DNA of 64,000 nucleotides from Prosthecobacter algae. GTDB taxonomy: Bacteria; Verrucomicrobiota; Verrucomicrobiia; Verrucomicrobiales; Verrucomicrobiaceae. Positions 17,601 to 25,104 of the stretch are shown piece by piece (positions within the stretch are counted from its first letter, which is position 1; every line of letters begins with the position of its first letter). Below the pieces are notes generated by a model, which worked only from the letters and a program-made list of their open reading frames with translations, was not told the origin of the DNA and searched no databases. The DNA lies in contig NZ_BAABIA010000009.1 in the NCBI RefSeq assembly GCF_039542385.1, positions 1 through 64,000 of the forward strand, read 5' to 3'. The position numbers and the translations under genes are program-made.

Positions 17601-18612
17601 CCACCTTTTCATGGGGGATGTCATCATCGCGCCAAAAATAGCACCCGGTGGCTGAATTGAATCCCACATGAACAACACCTTCTCCCAAACATTCACGACA
17701 GCTCTTTGATCCAGAACCTTCGCAGGCATTGCAGGTTAGGATCGGAGGCTTGCCGCTTCCCTTGCATACATAGCATGTTTGTCGGCCAGCTCCCTCGCAG
17801 ACATTGCAATCTAGTCGTCCACTACCGGAACAAGTCCTGCAATCTCCCATGCGATCCCCCTTTCTCCCAATGAAATCACCGCTTCCGTTACAGCGCCGGC
17901 AGCAAACGTGCCCGCAGCTGCCACATTTCGAGCAAGCAACGGTGCGGGAACTTCCACACTTCTTGCACACACCCTCGGGCTGCCATGTCCCGTGCCCCTC
18001 GCACTTCCTGCACACCACCTCTCCAGAGCCGCAACATCCAGTGCAGACCACTCCCAGTTTCACATCCCCCTCTGCCAGCCGGCGGAGGGTCCATGATTGA
18101 GCATCACCTTCTTTCTTCGTTCCGGCAGGTGGGCGTTGGGCCAACAACGGCAAGGGTAGCAATGAGTTGGCCCAGACTTCCACCCCCACGAAGACGTCCT
18201 TCCCAGGCAGAATATCCGCGAGGATCGTGATGAAGTCCGTTGAAACCGCCAGCATCGGGTGGTCCTCCCAAGTAGTCTTTCCCGGCGCCCCCGCTTCGGC
18301 CGGCGATGCCTGGGCAGACATGCCGTAAACGCGGTCAATCCGCACAATGCCTTGCAAAGACTCAGGTGCCTCCCCGCCGGAGAAGCGAACGACAACTTCC
18401 CCGGCATGACAGTTCTTTCCCCGGCGAACGGGCATAAGCATGACTCCCTCTCTGGGTCGCCGAATTCGCACTGGCCAGACCGCGAGACGCGAAGGTTTTA
18501 TGATAAGTTCGTCAACCCCGGCGGTCATCTCAACCCCGAGTGCTCGCAAGGCTGGCAGGACCTTTTCCGCCAGACGCTTGTCAAAATAGAATGGCAGCAG
18601 AAGATCCGGCAA
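14605..18612 (-). CDS. Giant SF1 (UPF1/DNA2-like) helicase with DnaJ-type zinc-finger array
   Basis: About 1335 residues from a proposed TTG start at 18612; ATG 18528 is the main alternative. Starts further out would run into the oppositely transcribed gene at 18676. After a unique N terminus of about 170 residues comes a dense array of CxxCxGxG-type zinc motifs, with at least ten CxxC pairs. Then follow Walker A GPPGTGKTT, a long coiled-coil insertion rich in Glu/Arg/Gln, Walker B VIVDEAAHA, ILIGDEMQLPP, and the late motifs DSFQGSERDV and LNVAFSRAKR. A further two-CxxC zinc motif is inserted between these last two. It probably unwinds DNA or RNA-DNA for the PLD nuclease encoded downstream. 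Confidence 0.85.
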   Translation of the reverse strand: MPDLLLPFYFDKRLAEKVLPALRALGVEMTAGVDELIIKPSRLAVWPVRIRRPREGVMLMPVRRGKNCHAGEVVVRFSGGEAPESLQGIVRIDRVYGMSAQASPAEAGAPGKTTWEDHPMLAVSTDFITILADILPGKDVFVGVEVWANSLLPLPLLAQRPPAGTKKEGDAQSWTLRRLAEGDVKLGVVCTGCCGSGEVVCRKCEGHGTWQPEGVCKKCGSSRTVACSKCGSCGHVCCRRCNGSGDFIGRKGDRMGDCRTCSGSGRLDCNVCEGAGRQTCYVCKGSGKPPILTCNACEGSGSKSCRECLGEGVVHVGFNSATGCYFWRDDDIPHEKVAAWDGVAGADYALSQNARKLLHVLLRKADEDSAARAAVVAVQHEIAGLGVCLEMAMEAGGVARELLDFRAVQLGAPEATTARMRKRVILRFPIIKPPAWARGGTEPFAVSTPLRLAYDERGSEVQIRRQSPDPFGKPVDPLFAGLDCSARSPCFLISFPADIVVADVPECVWVSPYLIPPPELAQLKELARWCIPDEAPDLISAFTKNAPGRPVTALDVVASDPALSGNPRQQAALNWMMSDAPLVLVKGPPGTGKTTVITEAVRQAIPRKQKVLICSETHQAVANVLERLHRDGSLRMVRHARPDNPRLTDLERAYLEGGTKQGFLARVRERAAAQVQACHDLRGRLAPLPKMLESAHAGAVILAARRHEIECLTQEAQEEFERTRETAERQRADQTTTLESNRDSELARIEVEAAADGRALLKAQADWRAAAERGDDAAGAYLKKTGAAPEHSGAEPGRWFDLSSLVPNMFATAALLQQRFSRAIADEQAARRQIAQYECSFAEHERNLQECRCHASTAIQEVQSASNMVLEAAQQSLRGRLQDLKHERELAESEHLPPQERAAQAWNAAGEFAPITWDNPPPVWNDRISELIHAIRRNEEKAAFCERWQQAAETSSQELTGLFWNTTQVFLSTCVGLASWRAFHEYYGKEGVDMVIVDEAAHATLAQTLIPLSRAKRAILIGDEMQLPPAPPMELGRQCENSCSARCHDVTRLPSSSQSFKPSMSSCWLERSAFEWLTETRPSVPRVVLNRQFRMHPDIADFIGHVFYQDDGGLENGVTAEARHLAFGEFTKAVCLVSTSAYQDRHEETPNDDSTSIQNPLEVDLTRRILKQARQSLGEAVTFGVVTPYAAQKVLMEQKLSEFFASGSHVTLEKNDIASVDSFQGSERDVMIASFVRSPTQCKRCRGKGISHGQRCGPCRGRGWEGPGLRWVHDLRRLNVAFSRAKRMLILVGDIESLTDHRYGTDEGAEVLSRFRKHVSDRGRVLHVWEDEHNG

Positions 18613-18641
18613 AGTAGAGTGAGTTGGAATTGACGAAGCTG

Positions 18642-18663
18642 GCAGACCGCTTGAACGGTCTGC
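18642..18663. promoter_or_regulatory. Perfect inverted repeat in divergent promoter
   Basis: The arms GCAGACCG and CGGTCTGC are separated by 6 bp (CTTGAA) in the roughly 63-bp gap between the leftward helicase operon and the rightward four-gene operon. There is no T-tract, so an operator for a shared regulator is more likely than a terminator. Confidence 0.55.
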
Positions 18664-18675
18664 ACCTCTACATAG

Positions 18676-19155
18676 ATGTCCCCAGTAGGCAAAATTTCCG
18701 CAGCATTCGCCCAAGAAATTCAGCAAGCGCTGATGGCGGGCACCTTGCGGTCGCCGGAGCCAGAACTGCACTCCGCCTTTGGCAGCGTTTATTTCGGGCC
18801 TCTTGCACCGTTTGCCCAAGGGCTTCCGCACTACGGAATGGTTCGGGCTCCAAAAGAGGGAGGGAAGCACCTCGGCGTCATGCGCTTCTCGCCCGTCACC
18901 TCAAAAACGCCTTCAGCAAGGTGGGAACGTGAGACTTCTCTAGCGATGCCAAAAGGGACGCCGCTGAGTCGGGACCGGAATTCGGAGAGTTTGCAAAAGG
19001 ACTCTTGGCTTCTGCTGGGGCTGGGGCCAATCCCGGTCCCAAGGCAAACTCTCAAGTCTCAGATCACCCGGCACGAGAGTCATTACGTGGGACTGCTGCC
19101 CGAGGAGTGGATTCAGAAAGCCCGTGAACGGCTCAATCCCAAGCCGACCCCATGA
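18676..19155 (+). CDS. Unrecognised protein, first gene of Lon-like peptidase operon (MazF/PemK-like?)
   Basis: A 159-residue protein. Its stop overlaps the next ATG (ATGA at 19152), which supports it as real. The first half has YFGPLAPFAQGLPHYGMV, and the second half ends QKDSWLLLGLGPIPVPRQTL, then HYVGLLPEEWIQKARERL. The LxKDSW...L......VGxL order vaguely resembles the C-terminal strands of MazF/PemK-type toxins, but this is a weak guess. It is divergent from the helicase operon, sharing the palindromic promoter region. Confidence 0.55.
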   Translation: MSPVGKISAAFAQEIQQALMAGTLRSPEPELHSAFGSVYFGPLAPFAQGLPHYGMVRAPKEGGKHLGVMRFSPVTSKTPSARWERETSLAMPKGTPLSRDRNSESLQKDSWLLLGLGPIPVPRQTLKSQITRHESHYVGLLPEEWIQKARERLNPKPTP

Positions 19156-20237
19156 ACACCTTTGATGCTGTTAGCGGATCCGACCTTCCCACAGCCATTG
19201 AGGTGTGGATGGGCCGTGAGGACGCAGGTGCTGACCATGACCGTCTGATCGGCGGGCTGTTTGCAGTATGTGTGAACCTCGCCAACGAACTGCGGGAAGA
19301 CAGCCCGACCAGGCCTGGCATGGATGCGATGGATCTGGCTCACGAGTTCCTAGTGGCCGCCCGCCACGAAGGCCTGGGAGGCATCGAGAAAAAGGCCGGC
19401 CTGCGCACGGCATTTCGCCGCCACGTATGGCGCTCGCAGAATCCAGCGTCTGACGAACTCTGGGAAACCCTGAGTGAAAGTCTTCGGGAGCTAGCGCGGC
19501 AGGGGCACGCTTGCCGAGTGGGTGCCAACTGGTCTGCTCCCAATAGCAATGATGCGCAGTGGGCAGCGGGTCCGGCCACGGGGGTTCCTCAAGCCACCGA
19601 CATGGTGGTGTTTGAAGAGTGCGCGGAGAAACTCAGACACTACTATCCGCCTGGAGCGCTGGGTGCGGCAGGTAAAAAGGTGCCAAAAATCATTTCTCCC
19701 ACGGATGCCCGGGAGCTGGCCGCGTCTCTTCTCGATTGCGCCCCCGGCTGGGTAACCATGCGCGAACTCTTCGCAGCTTTCCGAAAACATGTTCATCTTT
19801 TGAGTGTGGATGTATCCATTGACGATGGGAACAACCCCGGCTTTCTGAATGAGGAAGACCGCCGGCATCCTGACACGGAACTGAAACTGCTGGAGCTGGC
19901 TCGCGCCAGAGCCGGCACACTCTGGGAAACTCTCCGTCAGAAGACACTGTGTGAGGTGCTCTGCGGTTATGTTCTCCCCAAAGTGCTGGAAGGGAAGAAA
20001 GTGACGCTTGAGGCCCTCGGCAAACACTCGGTGGTGTTCGACAAAAAGGAAAAGATCATGCGACTTCTTGCCGAGGAACTGCGTCCTGAAGCGTTCGCGG
20101 AGGATGAAGCCGTGACGGCGCATCATTCGTGGCATGCGGTATTCGTGGCTTTGGTTGCTTCCGAACTGGCAGCCCGCTGTGACGAATGCACCGGAAAACG
20201 TGAGAATTCCAGCCTTCCTTCCCCTGTGACGATATGA
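19152..20237 (+). CDS. Unrecognised mostly helical protein (361 aa)
   Basis: The start overlaps the previous stop and the stop overlaps the next start (4 bp each). The composition is helical and charged. Residues 35-120 (LIGGLFAVCVNLANELRED, MDAMDLAHEFLVAARHEGL, GLRTAFRRHVWRS, WETLSESLRELARQG) have a spacing faintly reminiscent of a sigma-factor-like helical bundle, but no region 2 or 4 signature is clear. Residues 285-320 (VTLEALGKHSVVFDKKEKIM) could form an HTH. I do not assign a function. The position suggests a regulator or core component of the module. Confidence 0.6.
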   Translation: MNTFDAVSGSDLPTAIEVWMGREDAGADHDRLIGGLFAVCVNLANELREDSPTRPGMDAMDLAHEFLVAARHEGLGGIEKKAGLRTAFRRHVWRSQNPASDELWETLSESLRELARQGHACRVGANWSAPNSNDAQWAAGPATGVPQATDMVVFEECAEKLRHYYPPGALGAAGKKVPKIISPTDARELAASLLDCAPGWVTMRELFAAFRKHVHLLSVDVSIDDGNNPGFLNEEDRRHPDTELKLLELARARAGTLWETLRQKTLCEVLCGYVLPKVLEGKKVTLEALGKHSVVFDKKEKIMRLLAEELRPEAFAEDEAVTAHHSWHAVFVALVASELAARCDECTGKRENSSLPSPVTI

Positions 20238-21292
20238 CAACACCTTCCCACAAGGATCTGGCAGCAGGATTCCAACGGCTTTTAACGGCCGCGAAGGACA
20301 GTCCGCCGCGTCCACGTCTGCTGGTGCCTGTGATGAGCACCTCTGCCCCCGCTCGTCCCGGTGACGTATGGATCGCATCTGGTGGTGAATTAGCAGGGCA
20401 GTATCCGACTGAGACGGAAGGGATATTGTTGTTGGTCGTGGCTGACACTGGCATGGATTCACGCCTCGGCCGGGTCTTGCGGGTGGCACCCGTCTTTTCC
20501 GAGATCGAACTCGCCTCGTTCGAGGATGCGATTCTTCCCTCTCATGTCCTTGGCTGGGAAGCCGGCATCGCCTTGGGTTGCGAGTCGCCATTGGCCCAGG
20601 ACAGCCTGAAACGCTGTGTGGGCCATCTGCCGGAGGAATGGACCCGTCGAATCGACGCCTTCCGCCACAGACTGGAAGATGAATCCATCCCCTTTCCAGA
20701 CGGCATTCTCACCGGGCGTCCTTTTACCGACGACCGTGATCCTGGTTTCCTCTTCCATGAATCATTGGTGCAGCGCATGACCGAACTGATGGAACCGGTC
20801 CTCTGTGAGGTGCTCTCCCCAGCCGCCATACCCCGCACCCAGGTGAGCCAGTGGCTGCGCGAAGAATGGCAGAGCTGGATGGCAGCCGCCAGGCAGGCCG
20901 GACGCACCGTCCAGGACTCCACCCAGGGCTTGCTTGACTGGGCTGAAGGACATCTGGCTCATTTCGAATTTTCCGTCCCTGCGCCCGCTGGCTTCAAGGC
21001 TGACGATGAGCAGCGGGCTGGCGGCGTCCAAGTCACCGAGTTCCGGGTCGTGGACAGCGGAGCATGGTTCCACATCGTGCGTGAGATTCCGGCCAGGGCG
21101 GAACTCATGCTCCAAGTCCTCGAAGATCCGTCCGGCAGTCTCGAAGGCGCTGAGATCCTCGATGTGGACGGAGGCGTGCTTGCCACCGTGCGCGGCGGAC
21201 TTTCATCTCATCCATTTGAGGTCAGGGATGGCTCGTTGCTCATTCGCCTGGCATCGGGATCGCTGGCCCTCCTCACCCGGGTTGATGCGTAG
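20234..21292 (+). CDS. Unrecognised protein (352 aa) with beta-rich ends
   Basis: The N-terminal part (RPGDVWIASGG, EGILLLVVADTG, GRVLRVAPVFSEIELA, DAILPSHVLGWEAGIALG) looks like a beta-barrel sensor region. The middle is helical, and the C terminus (AELMLQVLEDPSGSLEGAE, ILDVDGGVLATV, LALLTRV) is again beta-rich. Proteins with this layout often sit between a regulator and a large effector with TPR repeats in bacterial conflict operons, which matches its place before the Lon-like/TPR gene. No catalytic motif is visible. Confidence 0.6.
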   Translation: MTTPSHKDLAAGFQRLLTAAKDSPPRPRLLVPVMSTSAPARPGDVWIASGGELAGQYPTETEGILLLVVADTGMDSRLGRVLRVAPVFSEIELASFEDAILPSHVLGWEAGIALGCESPLAQDSLKRCVGHLPEEWTRRIDAFRHRLEDESIPFPDGILTGRPFTDDRDPGFLFHESLVQRMTELMEPVLCEVLSPAAIPRTQVSQWLREEWQSWMAAARQAGRTVQDSTQGLLDWAEGHLAHFEFSVPAPAGFKADDEQRAGGVQVTEFRVVDSGAWFHIVREIPARAELMLQVLEDPSGSLEGAEILDVDGGVLATVRGGLSSHPFEVRDGSLLIRLASGSLALLTRVDA

Positions 21293-23363
21293 TTCCATGC
21301 ATCTCATCACCAGGCTCCAAACGCATCGGGGATTTCTTCGATTCGTGTCCCATGAGACACTCGCCGGGGTGCTCCTCAGACCTCTTACACCGGTGCTGAA
21401 AGCCCGGTTGATCGCGGAGTCTGTGCATCGGGTCTGGCTCTATGCAGGCAGTTCCCTCGACTTTGGCCACACAGCGTCCTTCGAGCGAGCGTGGAAGCAC
21501 CTCGACATCCCTGAAACTGTCATCACGGCGATTCTGGAATGGGGCTGCTCCCAGCACAGCACGCGCGACCATGCTCCGCCTGCACCATGGTTGGAGTGGG
21601 CGGACGCGCAGCTGCGGCAGGAGCTCGGCACTCTCCTGCAAGGCTGGCAGGAGGCGGATGGCATCATCCCCTTCATCGCCCCACCTGGAGAGCCCAATGA
21701 CTGTCTCCGCGCCGTCGGGCTGCCCTTTCGGATTCGGGACAATGTGGGCACGCACGGCCCTCATGCCGTGGGATGCCGGGGGCAACCCTGTGGGCTAGAC
21801 CTGAATGAAGGTGTTGAAGCCGCCATCGAGATGGCCCGGCGCGCAGGATGGATCGGACGGAACGACTGCTTCGCGGTGGAAATGACCACCCTCGAGGGTT
21901 CCTGCGACTTCCCCGTCTCAGGAGCAAGCTGCGGGCTTCCCGTGGCCTTGGCACGAGGCTTGAGGGCCGAAGGACTCCGAGTGCCTGTCTTCCAGTTTGC
22001 GGCTTCAGGCACCCTGGGTAGCGGCGGCAGCAGCCTCGCCCCTCATCGTGATGCCGAAACCCTTTCCCAAAAGGAGACGCTCCTGCGTTCCTTCGGGGTG
22101 AAGCAGGTGATCCTTCCCGGCGGAGGACCAACCCGCTGGCCTTGCGGTGAAGACCTCACTCTGCGGATCGAGGACCTCTTTGCCCGGTTGACGCCCGTCG
22201 CGCAAAGTGACGCGCATGATGCCTTGCTGCAAAAGGTCAGCCAGCACGCGGAAGCCATGCACCGTGGTCATCAGCCAGCTGAGCTTGTTGAGCGGCTGAT
22301 ACGCAAAACGATCGCCGACAGTCTACCCGACAACGACAGTCGCCTCACTGACGTCCGGGCCGAGGCGCTGCTGACACTCTCTGCGGCCATGAGCCACCTC
22401 GGACGCCCATTGGAGGCCCGGGATGCCAGCAGGCAGGCTCTTGAGCTGGCCCAGCGGCTTCCGTCGTCGTGGCGGGGCCTGGCATTGGCCAGGTCAGCCG
22501 TGATTCTCCAAGACCTTGGCGAATACGAGGCCGCGATGGAAAACTGCGAGCAGGCATTGAGTGTGATCCACCCTTTCCAACAGGATCTTGAATCATTGGA
22601 ACTGGATATGAAGGTGAGCGGAACCAAGGGGCAGTTGCTCACATACTGGGGCCTTGGTGGCCCTGATCCATCCCGTTCCCTGGAGGCACTCCGATTGCTC
22701 GAACACGCCAGGCAATGCGCTCAAAAAATTGACGCACGTCGTCGTCACCTGGGTGAACCTGAAGAACCCAGAAATGCCGCCTATCTGTTTTTATGGCATG
22801 CCTTGCATGCACCTGGACAAGCGGCTGAAGCCTGGCAGAACGCCTGGGCGGCAGCCGAGAAACTGGATCTCAGCAGAACCAGCCAGCAGTATCTGCTCAG
22901 GCATCGCTGGCTGGCAGTGTATCGAAGCATGTTAGTGGAGGGCAAGGCCCCTGGCTGGATGCACGACGCGGAAGACCTCGGGATGCCCGGCAGCGGATGG
23001 CTGTTTGGCACAGCGCTGAAATACCGGGGCACCTGGCATGCTTTCGAAGGCAGGGCGCAGGCAGCTTCTGACGATTTTGACAACGCCGTCCGGCAGTTCC
23101 GGCACAACCACGAAGGCATCTCACTCTTCGACTTCTTTGCCGCCACCACCTCCTTGCAAGCGGGTGAAAGCCTCCAGCCCTTGGATCCAGATCGCAGCGC
23201 CGCCTTTTTCCAGCAGGCATTGGCCCTCTTCGAGCAGTGTGAGGTTCACCAGTCATGGTTTTCCGGCCGCCCCTTTGCAGGGTCCATTTGGAAAGAGCGG
23301 ACTAGAGCACGGATGGCAGGGCGTGAATGCATGGAGAACCCGCAACTGCATTATCCGTACTGA
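21285..23363 (+). CDS. Lon-like (S16) peptidase domain fused to TPR-like repeats
   Basis: 692 residues from ATG 21285, which overlaps the previous stop (ATG 21297 is also possible); the frame is open further upstream only as a shadow. Residues 150-280 resemble the Lon proteolytic domain. VSGASCGLPVALARGL contains a Ser (about 215) in the place of the Lon nucleophile, FAASGTLG matches the strand after it, and SQKETLLRSFGVKQVILPG contains a Lys (about 263) at the distance expected for the Ser-Lys dyad. There is no AAA+ domain. From about 330 to 640 the sequence is helical with repeated A..L..LG...EA pairs, as in TPRs. A sensor-triggered protease effector is plausible. Confidence 0.65.
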   Translation: MRSSMHLITRLQTHRGFLRFVSHETLAGVLLRPLTPVLKARLIAESVHRVWLYAGSSLDFGHTASFERAWKHLDIPETVITAILEWGCSQHSTRDHAPPAPWLEWADAQLRQELGTLLQGWQEADGIIPFIAPPGEPNDCLRAVGLPFRIRDNVGTHGPHAVGCRGQPCGLDLNEGVEAAIEMARRAGWIGRNDCFAVEMTTLEGSCDFPVSGASCGLPVALARGLRAEGLRVPVFQFAASGTLGSGGSSLAPHRDAETLSQKETLLRSFGVKQVILPGGGPTRWPCGEDLTLRIEDLFARLTPVAQSDAHDALLQKVSQHAEAMHRGHQPAELVERLIRKTIADSLPDNDSRLTDVRAEALLTLSAAMSHLGRPLEARDASRQALELAQRLPSSWRGLALARSAVILQDLGEYEAAMENCEQALSVIHPFQQDLESLELDMKVSGTKGQLLTYWGLGGPDPSRSLEALRLLEHARQCAQKIDARRRHLGEPEEPRNAAYLFLWHALHAPGQAAEAWQNAWAAAEKLDLSRTSQQYLLRHRWLAVYRSMLVEGKAPGWMHDAEDLGMPGSGWLFGTALKYRGTWHAFEGRAQAASDDFDNAVRQFRHNHEGISLFDFFAATTSLQAGESLQPLDPDRSAAFFQQALALFEQCEVHQSWFSGRPFAGSIWKERTRARMAGRECMENPQLHYPY

Positions 23364-23475
23364 GTGCAGAGAGAATCGCCGACCGAAGTGTGAATGTGTA
23401 AGGAAATCTCTTTCTGAGATCGTCCGTGACCCTGGGTCGGCACACCACCAAGCAAATTCCATGCAAACGCGAATT

Positions 23476-23919
23476 TCAGCTTTCCACTTTTTTCACTGCC
23501 TGGTTCGCGTCTAGCGATTCAGAATCAACGATTTGGGTTTTTTCCGTTCCAGTGGATTCGGTGGAAAACTGCCTGATTTCGTCACTCACCAGCTCAGCCA
23601 TGCGCTTCACATTCTCCAGCGTGATTTGATCCGGTCCGAATCGGAACACGCGCCAGCCCGCGAGTCCTGCGGCGAGGTATTTCTCCAGATCCGCGTTGAA
23701 CCCGGCGGCGCGGTTGTGGCGACCGTTGACCCAGATGCCACCCTCGATCTCGATCAGCATACGAGCGCCTACATGCGCAAAATCAGACCTCCAGCGCCGC
23801 TCGTGGTGGAAGCGGTATTCCCTCTCCAAGTCAGGTCCTTTGACGTGGTTCCAGAGCATCAGGAAGCGCGCCTCCAGACTGGAGGGAGATTTCGGGGCAC
23901 GGTAGCGCAGGCGGGGCAT
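23476..23919 (-). CDS. PD-(D/E)XK endonuclease-like protein (DUF559/Vsr-type)
   Basis: A 147-residue protein. The core reads EREYRFHHERRWRSDFAHVG followed by RMLIEIEGGIW. This gives the N-terminal Glu, the central Asp and the E-x-E of a PD-(D/E)XK nuclease related to DUF559 and very-short-patch-repair enzymes. GRHNRAAGFNADLEKY and GWRVFRFGP complete the fold. The last 30 residues are hydrophilic and probably disordered. It is the last gene of the leftward replication operon and may process replication or recombination intermediates. Confidence 0.75.
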   Translation of the reverse strand: MPRLRYRAPKSPSSLEARFLMLWNHVKGPDLEREYRFHHERRWRSDFAHVGARMLIEIEGGIWVNGRHNRAAGFNADLEKYLAAGLAGWRVFRFGPDQITLENVKRMAELVSDEIRQFSTESTGTEKTQIVDSESLDANQAVKKVES

Positions 23920-23940
23920 GGCCTGCGCTGAGAGTCAACT

Positions 23941-24129
23941 TTACGCCTCGGGTGGAGACTGCTCCTTGAGGCGACGTTCCAGTTCTTCCAGTCGCTTTTC
24001 CAAGGCTGTGTTGCGCACTCGGCGCTGCATGTGCAGCTCGATCCAACGCTCGATAGGGATGCACAGGGCGAGAACGACCCAGGCGAGGCCCACGGCGAGC
24101 GCCCAGGCGATGATTTCTGCGGGTGTCAT
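23941..24129 (-). CDS. Small membrane protein with coiled-coil tail (62 aa)
   Basis: From ATG 24129 the protein is MTPAEIIAWALAVGLAWVVL and onward: one transmembrane helix, then a charged coiled-coil-like tail (RNTALEKRLEELERRLKEQ). It sits between the nuclease and a small gene of the same operon. Function unknown. An upstream extension to 24237 overlaps the next gene and is less likely. Confidence 0.55.
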   Translation of the reverse strand: MTPAEIIAWALAVGLAWVVLALCIPIERWIELHMQRRVRNTALEKRLEELERRLKEQSPPEA

Positions 24130-24161
24130 AATGATCTTCGGGGTTTGGAATGGTGTTTGGG

Positions 24162-24401
24162 TTACAGCAGTTTCATCTGCTCCGGGTCGTCCACCTGGCT
24201 CTCGATCTCGTCGGTGATGGTTTTGCTGATGCTGCACTTCACTTTGAGCTTGGCGGGTGCGCCGTTGAGAACGGAGATGCGCAGGCCGATGGCGAACTTG
24301 CCGTCTTCGTCGGCGGAGTCCTTCGCTTCGCGCCAGTGGGTGGCGAGCAGTTCGCGGGCGTGTTCGAGGGCTTGATCTTGGAGGGTTTGGTCTGTGTCCA
24401 T
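24162..24401 (-). CDS. Small hypothetical protein (79 aa)
   Basis: A 79-residue acidic protein (MDTDQTLQDQALEHARELLA, then DEDGKFAIGLRISVLNG, APAKLKVKCSISKTITDEIE). The pattern of N-terminal helix plus beta hairpin and a C-terminal ESQVDDPEQMKL tail is seen in small conserved proteins of integrative elements. It lies between the regulator at 24418 and the membrane protein. No function assigned. Confidence 0.6.
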   Translation of the reverse strand: MDTDQTLQDQALEHARELLATHWREAKDSADEDGKFAIGLRISVLNGAPAKLKVKCSISKTITDEIESQVDDPEQMKLL

Positions 24402-24417
24402 GGCGGGGCTGGGTGAT

Positions 24418-25104
24418 TTAGTTGGAATCGAGTTCGCGGATGATCCGCACGACCATGCTCAGGTCGCGTTTGAGGGTCTCCTTCTGCTCGCGGGTCGCCC
24501 GCTTGAGCCAGCCGTTGTCCTTCATCTGCACCCACCAGGCGTTCAGACGGTTGAGAAACGGGATATGATTGAGGCGGCCACGGTCGGCTGGATCGGAGGT
24601 CATCTCCTCGGCGGTGAGCAGGCGACCAGCGGTGATGCTCTTGCGCAGTCGGCGGGTGGACACTGCGCCATGGGCGTCGTCGCCTTCAGCCTCGGCGATC
24701 TGGAGCCAGCGCTGCTGATCTTCCTCCTTCAACTTCGCCACCGCCTTGTGATGCTCCCAAGAAAGCTGTTCGTTGCGCAACGAAGCGGGGACACGCCGCG
24801 CCACATAGGCGTAGGTCACGAGCGTGCTACGGTCCAAACCTGTCAGACGCAGGGCTTCGTCATAGATCTCGGAGGGCACTCTTCGGGTGCTGATGGATTC
24901 GTCTTCAAAGCCAGGGAGGCGTTTCTGGCCACGGAAGTGATCCTCGCCATACACGAGCCAGTCGCCGATGACGAAGGCCGCGCTGGACATGGCAGCACCG
25001 AAGCGGGAGGCCATGGACTGCCACTCCTCGAAGCTGAGGTCGGCGGTCACCTGCAACCCTGTGCGGGTGATGGTGATTTTCGGGTCGATGCGGGCGGGTT
25101 TCAT
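24418..25104 (-). CDS. LmbU-like transcriptional regulator
   Basis: A 228-residue protein. SFEEWQSMASRFG, VIGDWLVYGEDHF, TGLDRSTLVTYAYVARRVPA, LSWEHHKAVAKL and WLQIAEAEG follow the conserved order of the LmbU family (GDWL.YG, TGL...TL.NY..VA, S..HH..VA, A), which has a ParB-like HTH. The start overlaps the stop of the upstream HTH gene by 4 bp. Such proteins are frequent in phages and ICEs; here it probably regulates the replication operon or binds element DNA. Confidence 0.72.
   Translation of the reverse strand: MKPARIDPKITITRTGLQVTADLSFEEWQSMASRFGAAMSSAAFVIGDWLVYGEDHFRGQKRLPGFEDESISTRRVPSEIYDEALRLTGLDRSTLVTYAYVARRVPASLRNEQLSWEHHKAVAKLKEEDQQRWLQIAEAEGDDAHGAVSTRRLRKSITAGRLLTAEEMTSDPADRGRLNHIPFLNRLNAWWVQMKDNGWLKRATREQKETLKRDLSMVVRIIRELDSN

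Noticed and set aside
12125-18612. Classification of the helicase-PLD operon as DISARM
   Set aside because: DISARM needs DUF1998 proteins (drmB) and a characteristic drmA helicase; neither is here, and the helicase is of UPF1/DNA2 type with zinc fingers.
20934-21284. Upstream extension of the Lon-like/TPR frame
   Set aside because: It lies entirely within the 352-aa gene in another frame; ATG 21285 overlaps that gene's stop as in the rest of the operon.
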